Assembly (NCBI GenBank): GCA_019237595.1
Contig: JAFAGU010000091.1
Location: 1-5,342, forward strand
Length of the DNA stretch: 5,342 nucleotides
Origin: Betaproteobacteria bacterium
GTDB taxonomy: Bacteria; Pseudomonadota; Gammaproteobacteria; Burkholderiales; SG8-39
Direction of reading: 5' to 3'
Both the position numbers and the translations under genes were made by a program. Shown one piece after another: positions 1 through 5,342 of the stretch. Numbering within the stretch: the first letter of the stretch is position 1; each line of letters starts with the position of its first letter. The notes beneath the pieces were generated by a model that was not told where the DNA came from, did not search any database, and saw only the letters and a program-made list of their open reading frames with translations.

Positions 1-483
1 TCGGCCTACAACCTCGCGCGCTGGCTCACGCGCAACGACCACGACGCGGAGGACGTAGTGCAGGACGCGCTGCTCCGCGCCTACCGGTTCTCGGAGGGCC
101 TGCGCGGCGAGCCGCGCCCGTGGCTGCTCGCCATCGTGCGCAACACCTGCTTCACGTGGCTGCAGGCGAACCGGCCCGGCGACCTCGCGCGCCTCGACGC
201 CGAGGGCGCGCAGGAGCCGGTGTCCGAGGCCGACGGGCCCGAGGCGCTCGCGGCGCGCGAGCTCGACCGGCGCCTGCTCAACGAGGCGATCGCGGTGCTG
301 CCGGCGCAGTTCCGCGAGGTGCTCGTCCTGCGCGAGCTCGAGGACCTCTCCTACAAGGAGATCGCGCGCGTCATCGACGCGCCGATAGGAACGGTGATGT
401 CGCGGCTTTCCCGCGCCCGGCGGCTGCTCGCCGACTCCATGCGCGTCATCACGCGCGCCGCCCGGCCCCAGGTGCACGAATGA
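1..483 (+). CDS. ECF-type RNA polymerase sigma-70 factor (5' truncated by window edge)
   Basis: The reading frame is open from base 1 and ends at TGA 481-483, giving 160 visible residues; probably only the first 15-30 residues are missing. An internal GTG at 58 is not a believable start because conserved region 2 lies upstream of it. Seen: sigma region 2 at residues 1-55, with the region 2.2-like stretch DAEDVVQDALLRAYR (residues 16-29) and the PWLLAIVRN motif (40-48) typical of ECF sigma factors; a short acidic, variable linker (about 60-90); and sigma region 4 (about 95-145) with LPAQFREVLVLRELEDLSYK and a helix-turn-helix ending IGTVMSRLSRAR. There is no region 1.1 or 3, which fits the ECF group. 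By family it directs RNA polymerase to a small regulon. The next gene overlaps it by 4 bp and encodes its probable anti-sigma factor. ECF identity is secure; the subgroup and regulon are unknown. Confidence 0.95.
   Translation, partial: SAYNLARWLTRNDHDAEDVVQDALLRAYRFSEGLRGEPRPWLLAIVRNTCFTWLQANRPGDLARLDAEGAQEPVSEADGPEALAARELDRRLLNEAIAVLPAQFREVLVLRELEDLSYKEIARVIDAPIGTVMSRLSRARRLLADSMRVITRAARPQVHE
470..474 (+). promoter_or_regulatory. Shine-Dalgarno for the anti-sigma gene
   Basis: AGGTG lies 5 bases before the ATG at 480, inside the end of the sigma gene. It supports the ATG at 480 as the start and translational coupling through the ATGA stop/start overlap. Confidence 0.55.
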
Positions 484-1238
484 GGCCCGAGGAAGCGAAG
501 AAACTCCTGCACGCCTACGTGGACGGCGAGCTCGACTCGCAGGCCGCACTGGAGATGGAGGCAGCGCTCGCCGCCGATCCGGCGCTGCGCGCGGCGCACG
601 AGCGCCTCGCGGCGATGTCGGCCGCGATCCGCGCCAAGGCCGATTACCACGCGGCGCCCGAGCGGGCGCTGGCGCGGCTTCGCGCGGCGCTGCCCGATGC
701 GCCGGCTGCCGCGCGCTCCGCGGGCCTCGCAGGCTGGTGGAAAGGCTGGCAAATCCCGTCGGCCGCGTTTGCCGGCGCGGCGGCGCTCGGCCTCGCGCTT
801 TCGCTCGCCAATCTCGCTGGGCGCGGGGACGATGCGCTCGTACACGAGCTCGTCGCGAGCCACGCGCGCGCGACGGTCGGCGGCCACATGATCGACGTCG
901 CTTCGTCCGACCAGCACACGGTGAAGCCGTGGCTCTCCTCCCGCCTGCCCTATTCGCCGCCCGTCGCCGATCTCGCGGCGGAAGGCTTCCCGCTTGCGGG
1001 CGGCCGCGTGGACTATGTGAACGAGCGCCCGGTCGCCGTCCTGGTCTACAAGCGCCGCAAGCACACCATCGAGGCATTCGTCTGGCCGCAAGGCGGCACG
1101 ACGCCTGCGCGCACGGCCGCGAGGGACGGGCTCAACATCGAATCGTTCCCGAGCGGCGGAATGACGTGGTGGCTCGTCTCGGACCTCAGCCGCGACGACC
1201 TGGCGGAGCTCGCGAGGCTCCTCCGCAAGCCTTCCTAG
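480..1238 (+). CDS. Membrane-anchored anti-sigma factor (RsiW-like, COG5662 type)
   Basis: A 252-residue protein whose ATG overlaps the sigma stop (ATGA, 480-483), an arrangement typical of sigma/anti-sigma pairs. Seen: a short N-terminal cytoplasmic helical domain with LLHAYVDGELD (residues 9-19), the usual opening of anti-sigma domains that clamp ECF factors; an Ala-rich linker; one predicted transmembrane helix at about 92-114; and a C-terminal domain (115-252), presumably periplasmic, containing HMIDVASSDQHTVKPW (136-151), a SPPVADLAAEGFPLAGGR stretch (159-176) and VLVYKRRKHTIEAFVWP (187-203). This C-terminal pattern is familiar from proteobacterial proteins annotated as putative transmembrane anti-sigma factors. 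The zinc-finger signature HxxxCxxC is absent and the whole protein has no cysteine, so thiol or zinc sensing of the ZAS type is unlikely. The inferred role is to hold the upstream sigma factor at the membrane until an unknown envelope signal releases it. Confidence 0.87.
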   Translation: MRPEEAKKLLHAYVDGELDSQAALEMEAALAADPALRAAHERLAAMSAAIRAKADYHAAPERALARLRAALPDAPAAARSAGLAGWWKGWQIPSAAFAGAAALGLALSLANLAGRGDDALVHELVASHARATVGGHMIDVASSDQHTVKPWLSSRLPYSPPVADLAAEGFPLAGGRVDYVNERPVAVLVYKRRKHTIEAFVWPQGGTTPARTAARDGLNIESFPSGGMTWWLVSDLSRDDLAELARLLRKPS

Positions 1239-1255
1239 CCGGCGGCTACGCCGGC
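1238..1255. terminator. GC hairpin across convergent gene ends, possible bidirectional terminator
   Basis: GCCGGCG (1238-1244), loop GCTA (1245-1248) and CGCCGGC (1249-1255) form a perfect 7-bp stem with a 4-base loop. It begins at the last base of the anti-sigma stop TAG, and its loop contains most of the MDR gene stop codon (1246-1248 on the minus strand). The position between two convergent genes suits a shared terminator, but no T-run follows on either strand, so a canonical intrinsic terminator is not supported. It could instead be an mRNA 3'-end stabiliser or a chance product of GC-rich sequence. Confidence 0.35.
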
Positions 1256-2193
1256 ATCCGCACGACGATCTTGCCGACGTGCCGATCGGTCTCCATGTAG
1301 GTTTTTGCTTCTTGCATTTCTTCAAAACCAAAAACCCTGTCGATGAGCGGCCGAATCCGTCCACTGGCGAAGAGCGGAACGAAATCCTCGGTGAATCCCT
1401 TCACGGTGCCCGCGCGCTGGTCGGCGTTGCGCAGCTTGTTCGACACGCCGAAGATCCTGAGGCGCTTGCTGTGCACCGCGTCGAGGTCGAACTCTCCCTT
1501 CAGCACCTTGTCGACGTAGCCCACGATCGCGAGCCGCCCCTCGAAGCCCAGCGAGCGGACGAGCTCGGCGAACACAGAACCGCCAACGGTGTTGATGGCG
1601 AGGTTCGCGCCCTTGCCGTCGGTCTTCTCGAGCACGGTCTTCGAGAAGTCGGGCTTGCGCGTCTCGATCGCCACATCGAGGCCGAGCGGATAAAGCTTCT
1701 CGATCTTCTGCGACGACCCCGAGGTGCCGATCACCTTTGCGCCCATGGCCTTGCCCGCCTGCAGCGCGGCCACGCCCACGCCCGATGAAACGCCGGCGAT
1801 GAGGAGCCACTCGCCCGCCTTCAGGCCGCCCTGCTCGACGAGCATGTCGTGCACGACCATGAACGTGAGCGGGACCGAGGCGGCCTCCTCCCATGAGAGA
1901 TTCGGCGGCACGGGAACCGCCTCGCGCGCATCCATCACCACGTATTCGGCGAACGCACCGGGTGCGCGGCCCATCACGCGCTTTCCCGTGCCGACGACCT
2001 CGCCCGCGGCCTCGCCTCCGGCCGGCTTCGCGGGGCCGGGCATCGTGCGCCCGCCGACGATGAATTCGCCGCGGTTGAGGCCCGCCGCGTGCACCTTCAC
2101 GAGCACCTGGCCCGGCTTCGGCTCCGGGCGCGGCACGTCGCGAAGCTCGAGCTTCGTGCGGCCGTCTTCGGCAGAGATGTAGAAGGCCTTCAT
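1246..2193 (-). CDS. Zinc-free MDR-family oxidoreductase (NADPH:quinone reductase-like)
   Basis: A 315-residue medium-chain dehydrogenase/reductase. Seen: N-terminal GroES-like domain (about 1-115) with LRDVPRPEPKPGQVLVKVHA (17-36), AAGLNRGEF (36-44) and AFAEYVV (80-86); Rossmann domain with AGVSSGVGVAALQ (133-145), matching the AxxGxxG nucleotide-binding loop of quinone oxidoreductases, followed by GAKVIGTSGSSQK (151-163); and a C-terminal return ending HVGKIVVRM. The catalytic- and structural-zinc ligands of alcohol dehydrogenases (GHE and the four-Cys lobe) are missing, so this belongs to the zinc-independent QOR/enoyl-reductase branch. The segment around 60-75 is shorter than in most relatives. 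The ATG directly abuts the stop of the upstream receptor gene (TAGATG), and an AAGGAAAGGAA stretch lies about 15 bases before it. As the last gene of the operon it may reduce an unsaturated intermediate or a quinone with NAD(P)H; substrate and cofactor preference are inferred only. Confidence 0.92.
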   Translation of the reverse strand: MKAFYISAEDGRTKLELRDVPRPEPKPGQVLVKVHAAGLNRGEFIVGGRTMPGPAKPAGGEAAGEVVGTGKRVMGRAPGAFAEYVVMDAREAVPVPPNLSWEEAASVPLTFMVVHDMLVEQGGLKAGEWLLIAGVSSGVGVAALQAGKAMGAKVIGTSGSSQKIEKLYPLGLDVAIETRKPDFSKTVLEKTDGKGANLAINTVGGSVFAELVRSLGFEGRLAIVGYVDKVLKGEFDLDAVHSKRLRIFGVSNKLRNADQRAGTVKGFTEDFVPLFASGRIRPLIDRVFGFEEMQEAKTYMETDRHVGKIVVRMPA

Positions 2194-3153
2194 CTACTCG
2201 GGCTTGATGTTCCTTTCCTTCACGAGCTTTCCCCAGCGGTCATACTCGCGCTTCAGGTAGGCGGCGAGCGCCTCCGGCGTGTCGGGCGCCGGGTCGACGC
2301 CCTGCTTCTCCAGGAGCGCGATCGCCTGCGGCATGCGCAGCACCTTGACGATCTCCCGGTTCAGCCGCTCGATGACCTCGCGCGGCGTCTTGCCCGGCGC
2401 GAAATAGGCGTACCAGTTGAGCGCCTCGTAGCCCGGGTACCCGGATTCGGCGACCGTGGGCACGTCGGGCATGAGCTTCGAGCGCTGCAGCGACGTGACC
2501 GCGAGCGCTCGCGCGCGCCCCGCGTGGATCTGCGTGATGGAGGCGATGGGCGTCGCGAAGTAGGCGTCGATCTCCCCGCCAAGGAGCCCGCGCATCGCCG
2601 GCCCGCCCCCTTTGTATGGGACATGCACGAGCTTCACGTTCGCCATGATGGCGAGCAGCTCGCCGGCGAGATGGCCGGCGCCGCCCACGCCCGAGGAGCC
2701 GAAGGTGATCTTGCCGGGGTTCTCGCGCGCGAGCTTCACGAACTCCGCGAGCGTCTTCGCCGGCACGTTCGGGTGGACGACGATCACGTTCGGGAAAATC
2801 GTCGCCATGCTGATCGGCGAGAGGTCCGCGAACGGATCGTAGTGGAGCTTGAGCAGATGCGGATTGACGGCGACCGAGCCGACGTTCGCGAGCACGATGG
2901 TGTAGCCGTCGGGCGCGGCGTGCGCGACGTAGTCGACCGCGATGTCGCCGCCCGCGCCGGCGCGGTTCTCCACCAGCACCTGCTGGCCGAGGTTGTCGCC
3001 GAGGAACTTCGCCACCACCCGCGCGACGCCGTCGGTGCCGCCGCCGGGCTCGAAGCCCACCACCATGGTGATGGGCTTGGATGGGAAAGCGTTTTGGCCC
3101 AGGGCATGTCCTGCCAGCAGGCCGAAGGCCAGGAGTGCCACCATACGACCCAC
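2194..3153 (-). CDS. TTT-family (Bug) periplasmic solute-binding receptor
   Basis: A 319-residue tripartite tricarboxylate transporter receptor. Seen: a short signal peptide with Arg3 and a hydrophobic core (residues 4-16) and likely cleavage after HALG; FPSKPITMVVGFEPGGGTD (23-41), the diagnostic Bug N-terminal strand and ligand loop; VLVENRAGAGGDIA (59-72); PDGYTIVLA (81-89); FGSSGVGGAGHLAGE (151-165); VPYKGGGPAMRGLLGGEID (178-196); and PDVPTVAESGYPGYEALNWY (229-248). Length and motif order match full-length family members. Start: GTG at 3153 is preferred because a strong GAGGAGG sits 4 bases upstream and it adds an Arg to the signal n-region; ATG at 3144 is the alternative, with 13 bases of spacing. 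Bug receptors bind organic acids in the periplasm and pass them to TctA/TctB membrane partners, but none are in the window, so this may be an orphan receptor using a distant permease. Its place between a crotonase and a reductase suggests it delivers this operon's substrate. Confidence 0.95.
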   Translation of the reverse strand: MGRMVALLAFGLLAGHALGQNAFPSKPITMVVGFEPGGGTDGVARVVAKFLGDNLGQQVLVENRAGAGGDIAVDYVAHAAPDGYTIVLANVGSVAVNPHLLKLHYDPFADLSPISMATIFPNVIVVHPNVPAKTLAEFVKLARENPGKITFGSSGVGGAGHLAGELLAIMANVKLVHVPYKGGGPAMRGLLGGEIDAYFATPIASITQIHAGRARALAVTSLQRSKLMPDVPTVAESGYPGYEALNWYAYFAPGKTPREVIERLNREIVKVLRMPQAIALLEKQGVDPAPDTPEALAAYLKREYDRWGKLVKERNIKPE

Positions 3154-3157
3154 AGAT

Positions 3158-3164
3158 CCTCCTC
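3158..3164 (-). promoter_or_regulatory. Strong Shine-Dalgarno for the Bug receptor gene
   Basis: On the minus strand GAGGAGG lies in the 17-base gap between the crotonase stop and the receptor start. It ends 4 bases before GTG 3153 and 13 bases before ATG 3144. It is the clearest ribosome-binding site of the operon and fits high expression of a periplasmic binding protein relative to the enzymes. Confidence 0.65.
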
Positions 3165-3170
3165 GTTCCG

Positions 3171-3968
3171 TCAGCGCCCTTTGAATGCGGGCTTGCGCTT
3201 CTCCATGAAGGCCTTGCGGCCTTCCTTGTAGTCCTCGCTCTCCATGCATTCCTTCACGAGGGCCTTGCACATCGCCTCGTCGTAGGTCGCGCGGCTCACC
3301 TCGCGGATGATGCGCTTCGAGGCGCGCATGGTGAGCGGCGCGTTCGCGGCGATCATGTCGCAGTACTCGCGGACCGCCGCGTCCAAACCGTCGACCGTCG
3401 TGACCTTGTGCAAGAGGCCCATGTCCTTCGCCTCTGCCGCCGTGAACTGGCGCGCGGTGAGCATGATCTCGCGCGCGAACGCGGGGCCGACCGCATCGAC
3501 CAGCATCTTCATCGAGGAGCCGCGGTAGCCGAGGCCCATCTTCGCCGCGGGAATGGCGAAGCGCGAGTCGTCGGAGGCGATGCGCAGGTCGCAGCAGTTG
3601 GCGATGTTGAGCCCGCCGCCGATGCAGAAGCCGCGGATTCGTGCGATGACCGGCTTGTCGCAGGTGAGGATGGCGCGCTGCGCGCCTTCGGCGATCTCCT
3701 CGTAATGCTGCACGGCCTCCTGCGAGGAGCGCTGCTTGTCGAACTGCGAGATGTCCGCCCCGGAGACGAAGGCCTTGTCGCCCGCACCGGTGAGCACGAC
3801 GGCGCGGATCTCCGGATCCGCCTGGTAGGCGCCGAGCACGCGGGGGATCGCCTCCCACATGTCGACGGAGACGGCATTGCGCCGCTCCGGGTTGTTGAAC
3901 GTGAGCCAGCCCACCGCGCCTTCCTTCCGCGCGAGGATGCGCTCGGTGCCGCTCTCGACCGTGGTCAC
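3171..3968 (-). CDS. Crotonase-fold enoyl-CoA hydratase/isomerase family protein lacking both canonical catalytic Glu
   Basis: A 265-residue crotonase-superfamily protein of normal length. Start: GTG at 3968 overlaps the CoA-transferase stop by 4 bp (GTGA), with AAAGGGG a few bases upstream; farther upstream the open frame only shadows the CoA-transferase gene. Seen: WLTFNNPERRNAVSVDM (21-37), AVVLTGAGDKAFVSGADISQ (56-75) with the first oxyanion-hole strand, GFCIGGGLNIANCCDLRIA (113-131) with the second oxyanion glycine, RFAIPAAKMGLGY (136-148), and the C-terminal EDYKEGRKAFMEKRKPAFKG common in this family. Aligned by eye with rat mitochondrial hydratase, the positions of Glu144 and Glu164 are Asn121 and Ala141. 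CoA-thioester binding and enolate stabilisation look intact, but ordinary enoyl-CoA hydration is doubtful; isomerase, hydrolase, decarboxylase or other crotonase chemistry is possible. It probably acts on the CoA ester made by the adjacent transferase. Confidence 0.93.
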   Translation of the reverse strand: MTTVESGTERILARKEGAVGWLTFNNPERRNAVSVDMWEAIPRVLGAYQADPEIRAVVLTGAGDKAFVSGADISQFDKQRSSQEAVQHYEEIAEGAQRAILTCDKPVIARIRGFCIGGGLNIANCCDLRIASDDSRFAIPAAKMGLGYRGSSMKMLVDAVGPAFAREIMLTARQFTAAEAKDMGLLHKVTTVDGLDAAVREYCDMIAANAPLTMRASKRIIREVSRATYDEAMCKALVKECMESEDYKEGRKAFMEKRKPAFKGR

Positions 3969-5158
3969 ACCGCCCCTTTCTTGCGCAGCTGCGAGATCTC
4001 GTCGTCGCTGTAGCGGAGCTCCTTCAGGATCTCCTCCGTGTGCTGCCCGATCTCCGGCGTCGCCGTGGCGATGGAGGGCGCCGTGCGCGAGAGCTTCACG
4101 GCCTGCGCGAGCAGCTTGATGTTGCCCAGGCGCGGATGCTTCACTTCGGCCGCCGCGCCGAGGTGCTTCACCTGCGGGTCGGCGAACACCTCGTCCATCT
4201 TGTAGATCGGCCCACAGGGCACGCCTGCCTTGTTCAGCTCGTCGATCCACTCGCTGGAGTTCCGTTGGGAAAAGCACTCGTTGAGGATCGCGTTGAGCTT
4301 CTTCCGGTTCTGCGAGCGCAGCTCGTTCGACTTGAATTCCGGCATGCCCAGCATGTCCTCGCGCCCGACCAGGTTGCAGAGCCGCTTCCACATGCCCTCC
4401 CCGGAGCAGGCGACGTTGATGTAGCCGTCCGCGGTCTTATAGGCGGAGGTGGGCATGCTCGTCGGGTGGTCGTTCCCCATCTGCGGCGGCACCTCGCCCT
4501 TCATCGTGTAGCGAGCCGCCTGGAAGTCGAGGAGCCCGATGCCGGCCTGCAGGAGGCAGGACTGCACCCACTGGCCCTTGCCCGAGACCTCGCGCTCGAG
4601 AAGCGCGGTCATCACGCCGAGCGCGGCATAGAGGCCGGCGGCGACATCGGCGATCGCCGCGCCGCTGCGTACCGGAGGCCCGCCCGGCTCGCCGGTCACG
4701 CCCATGAGGCCGCTCATGCCCTGCGCGACCTGGTCGAAGCCCGGGCGCTCGACGTACGGGCCGTCCTGGCCGAAGCCGGAGATGCTGGCGAGGATGATTC
4801 GCTCGTTCTGCTTCTTCAGGGACTCGTAGTCGATGCCGAGCCGGTATTTCACGTCCGGGCGGTAGTTCTCCACCACCACGTCGGCGGTCTTCACGAGGCG
4901 CGCGAAGACTTCCTTCGCCTCGGGAAGCTTGAGGTTGAGCGTCATCGAGCGCTTGTTGCGATGCAGGTTCTGCATGTCGGGGCCGTCGCGCGGGCCGCCC
5001 ATGCCTTCGTTCGGGTCGACGCCCGGCGGCGTCTCGATCTTGATCACGTCCGCGCCGAAATCCGCGAATTGCCGGACGCACGTGGGGCCCGCGCGCACGC
5101 GTGAGAGGTCGAGCACCCGGAAGCGCGCGAGCGCGGACGAGGCGGTGATGCGGGGCAT
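3965..5158 (-). CDS. CaiB/BaiF (class III) CoA-transferase
   Basis: A 397-residue family III CoA-transferase, the usual length. Seen: VLDLSRVRAGP (15-25), a variant of the family's L-D-L-S/T-x-x-x-A-G-P opening; FADFGADVIKIETPPGVDP (31-49); NLHRNKRSMTLNLK (64-77); DVVVENYRP (93-101); ISGFGQDGPYVERPGFD (126-142); SGAAIADVAAGLYAALGV (165-182), in which Asp171 matches the nucleophilic aspartate (Asp169 of formyl-CoA transferase); GVPCGPIYKMDEVFADPQV (312-330); and GQHTEEIL (371-378). Such enzymes move CoA between a donor thioester and a carboxylic acid through aspartyl-CoA anhydride intermediates. The ATG at 5158 fits the family N-terminus; the frame stays open to an ATG at 5227, but that would overlap the divergent receptor gene and add an unrelated 23-residue leader. 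No clear Shine-Dalgarno precedes 5158. It is the first gene of the operon and likely activates its substrate. The substrate is unknown. Confidence 0.95.
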   Translation of the reverse strand: MPRITASSALARFRVLDLSRVRAGPTCVRQFADFGADVIKIETPPGVDPNEGMGGPRDGPDMQNLHRNKRSMTLNLKLPEAKEVFARLVKTADVVVENYRPDVKYRLGIDYESLKKQNERIILASISGFGQDGPYVERPGFDQVAQGMSGLMGVTGEPGGPPVRSGAAIADVAAGLYAALGVMTALLEREVSGKGQWVQSCLLQAGIGLLDFQAARYTMKGEVPPQMGNDHPTSMPTSAYKTADGYINVACSGEGMWKRLCNLVGREDMLGMPEFKSNELRSQNRKKLNAILNECFSQRNSSEWIDELNKAGVPCGPIYKMDEVFADPQVKHLGAAAEVKHPRLGNIKLLAQAVKLSRTAPSIATATPEIGQHTEEILKELRYSDDEISQLRKKGAV

Positions 5159-5196
5159 GGCGGCTATTTTATCGCCCCGCGTATGATGGGCTTTCG
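5159..5196. promoter_or_regulatory. 38-bp divergent promoter region between CoA-transferase and second Bug receptor
   Basis: This is the only intergenic space available to start both the four-gene minus-strand operon and the plus-strand receptor gene. It contains a locally AT-rich patch. On the minus strand TAAAAT (5166-5171) resembles a -10 hexamer and ends 7 bases before the CoA-transferase ATG; on the plus strand TATGAT (5182-5187) resembles a -10 and ends 9 bases before the receptor ATG. No convincing -35 was found for either, and neither start has an obvious Shine-Dalgarno. The elements are suggestive only; promoters could lie inside the coding regions. Confidence 0.3.
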
Positions 5197-5342
5197 ATGT
5201 TCCGCACCCTGGGGATTTTGCCGGCATTGATCTTCGTCATTGGCGCGCGGGCGGAATATCCCGATCACCCGGTGAGGATGGTGGTGCCGCAGGCGGCGGG
5301 AAGCGCGACCGACAACTTCGCCCGGCTGCTCGCTCCGGAGCT
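5197..5342 (+). CDS. Second TTT-family (Bug) periplasmic receptor, 3' truncated by window edge
   Basis: The frame opens at ATG 5197 and runs off the window after 48 complete codons without a stop. Seen: a signal peptide with Arg3, a hydrophobic core LGILPALIFVIG (residues 5-16) and an ARA cleavage site at 17-19; then EYPDHPVRMVVPQAAGSATD (20-39) and NFARLLAPEL. The mature start has the Bug-receptor pattern Y-P-x-x-P-V/I-R-x-V-V-P followed by a small-residue loop ending T-D and an A-R helix. It is a different receptor from the one inside the operon: the loop reads AAGSATD here and EPGGGTD there. It is divergent from the CoA-transferase gene, so the two transcription units may be co-regulated. 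The call rests on the first 48 residues only, but the motif is distinctive. The ATG was chosen because the signal peptide follows it directly. Confidence 0.85.
   Translation, partial: MFRTLGILPALIFVIGARAEYPDHPVRMVVPQAAGSATDNFARLLAPE

Noticed and set aside
120..1238. Anti-sigma protein extended upstream to base 120
   Set aside because: The upstream part is an Arg/Ala-rich shadow of the sigma gene; ATG 480 with AGGTG upstream and the ATGA overlap is the natural start.
351..1364. 337-residue minus-strand open frame opposite the sigma and anti-sigma genes
   Set aside because: It is Arg-rich and low in complexity, with no family motif, and it lies wholly opposite well-supported genes; it is a GC-driven antisense shadow.
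2089..3231. 380-residue plus-strand open frame opposite the Bug receptor
   Set aside because: Its His/Arg/Asp-rich composition is typical of antisense frames to GC-rich genes, it has no recognisable domain, and the opposite strand encodes a clear receptor.
2194..3858. Possible 554-residue fusion protein ending in the Bug receptor
   Set aside because: The extra N-terminal part is the out-of-frame shadow of the crotonase gene; the signal peptide and a strong ribosome-binding site place the receptor start at 3153 or 3144.
3171..4391. Crotonase with a 141-residue N-terminal extension
   Set aside because: The extension is the shadow frame of the CoA-transferase 3' end; GTG 3968 with its 4-bp overlap gives the normal family length.
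4040..5104. 354-residue plus-strand open frame opposite the CoA-transferase
   Set aside because: It has antisense shadow composition and no motif; the minus strand encodes a full-length CaiB/BaiF protein.
5171..5198. Weak dyad ATCGCCCC and GGGCTTTCGAT in the divergent intergenic region as a regulator-binding site
   Set aside because: The arms match only in broken blocks with unequal spacing, and such matches arise easily in this base composition.

Overview
The window is GC-rich, densely coded chromosomal DNA. The strong third-position G/C bias and the periplasmic Bug-type (tripartite tricarboxylate transporter, TTT) receptors next to a CaiB/BaiF CoA-transferase suggest a betaproteobacterium, most likely of the Burkholderiales type. 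This is an inference from family content; there is no rRNA or other marker to confirm it. No mobile element, tRNA, rRNA or CRISPR array was seen, and no gene-free stretch exceeds about 40 bases.

Left part (1-1238, + strand): a two-gene regulatory unit. An ECF-type sigma-70 factor, cut by the window start, overlaps by 4 bp a membrane-anchored anti-sigma factor with a cysteine-free sequence and a C-terminal domain predicted to lie outside the membrane. Its stop is 7 bp from the stop of the convergent operon, and a perfect GC hairpin spans the junction.

Central and right part (5158 down to 1246, - strand): a compact four-gene operon in the order CaiB/BaiF-type (class III) CoA-transferase, crotonase-fold enoyl-CoA hydratase/isomerase-like protein, TTT/Bug periplasmic solute receptor, and zinc-free MDR (quinone oxidoreductase-like) reductase. 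The junctions are a 4-bp overlap, a 17-bp gap carrying a strong Shine-Dalgarno, and directly abutting stop and start codons. The simplest reading is capture of an organic acid by the receptor, activation to a CoA thioester by the transferase, processing by the crotonase, and possibly a redox step by the MDR enzyme. The substrate cannot be read from the sequence.

Right edge (5197-5342, + strand): the first 48 codons of a second TTT/Bug receptor, divergent from the CoA-transferase gene across only 38 bp. The locus therefore has two different Bug receptors flanking or within one CoA-dependent catabolic operon. No TctA/TctB membrane components are in view.

The window looks like a fairly ordinary accessory-metabolism locus. 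The points most worth a second look are the crotonase lacking both canonical catalytic glutamates, the paired receptors around a very short divergent promoter region, and the cysteine-free anti-sigma factor.
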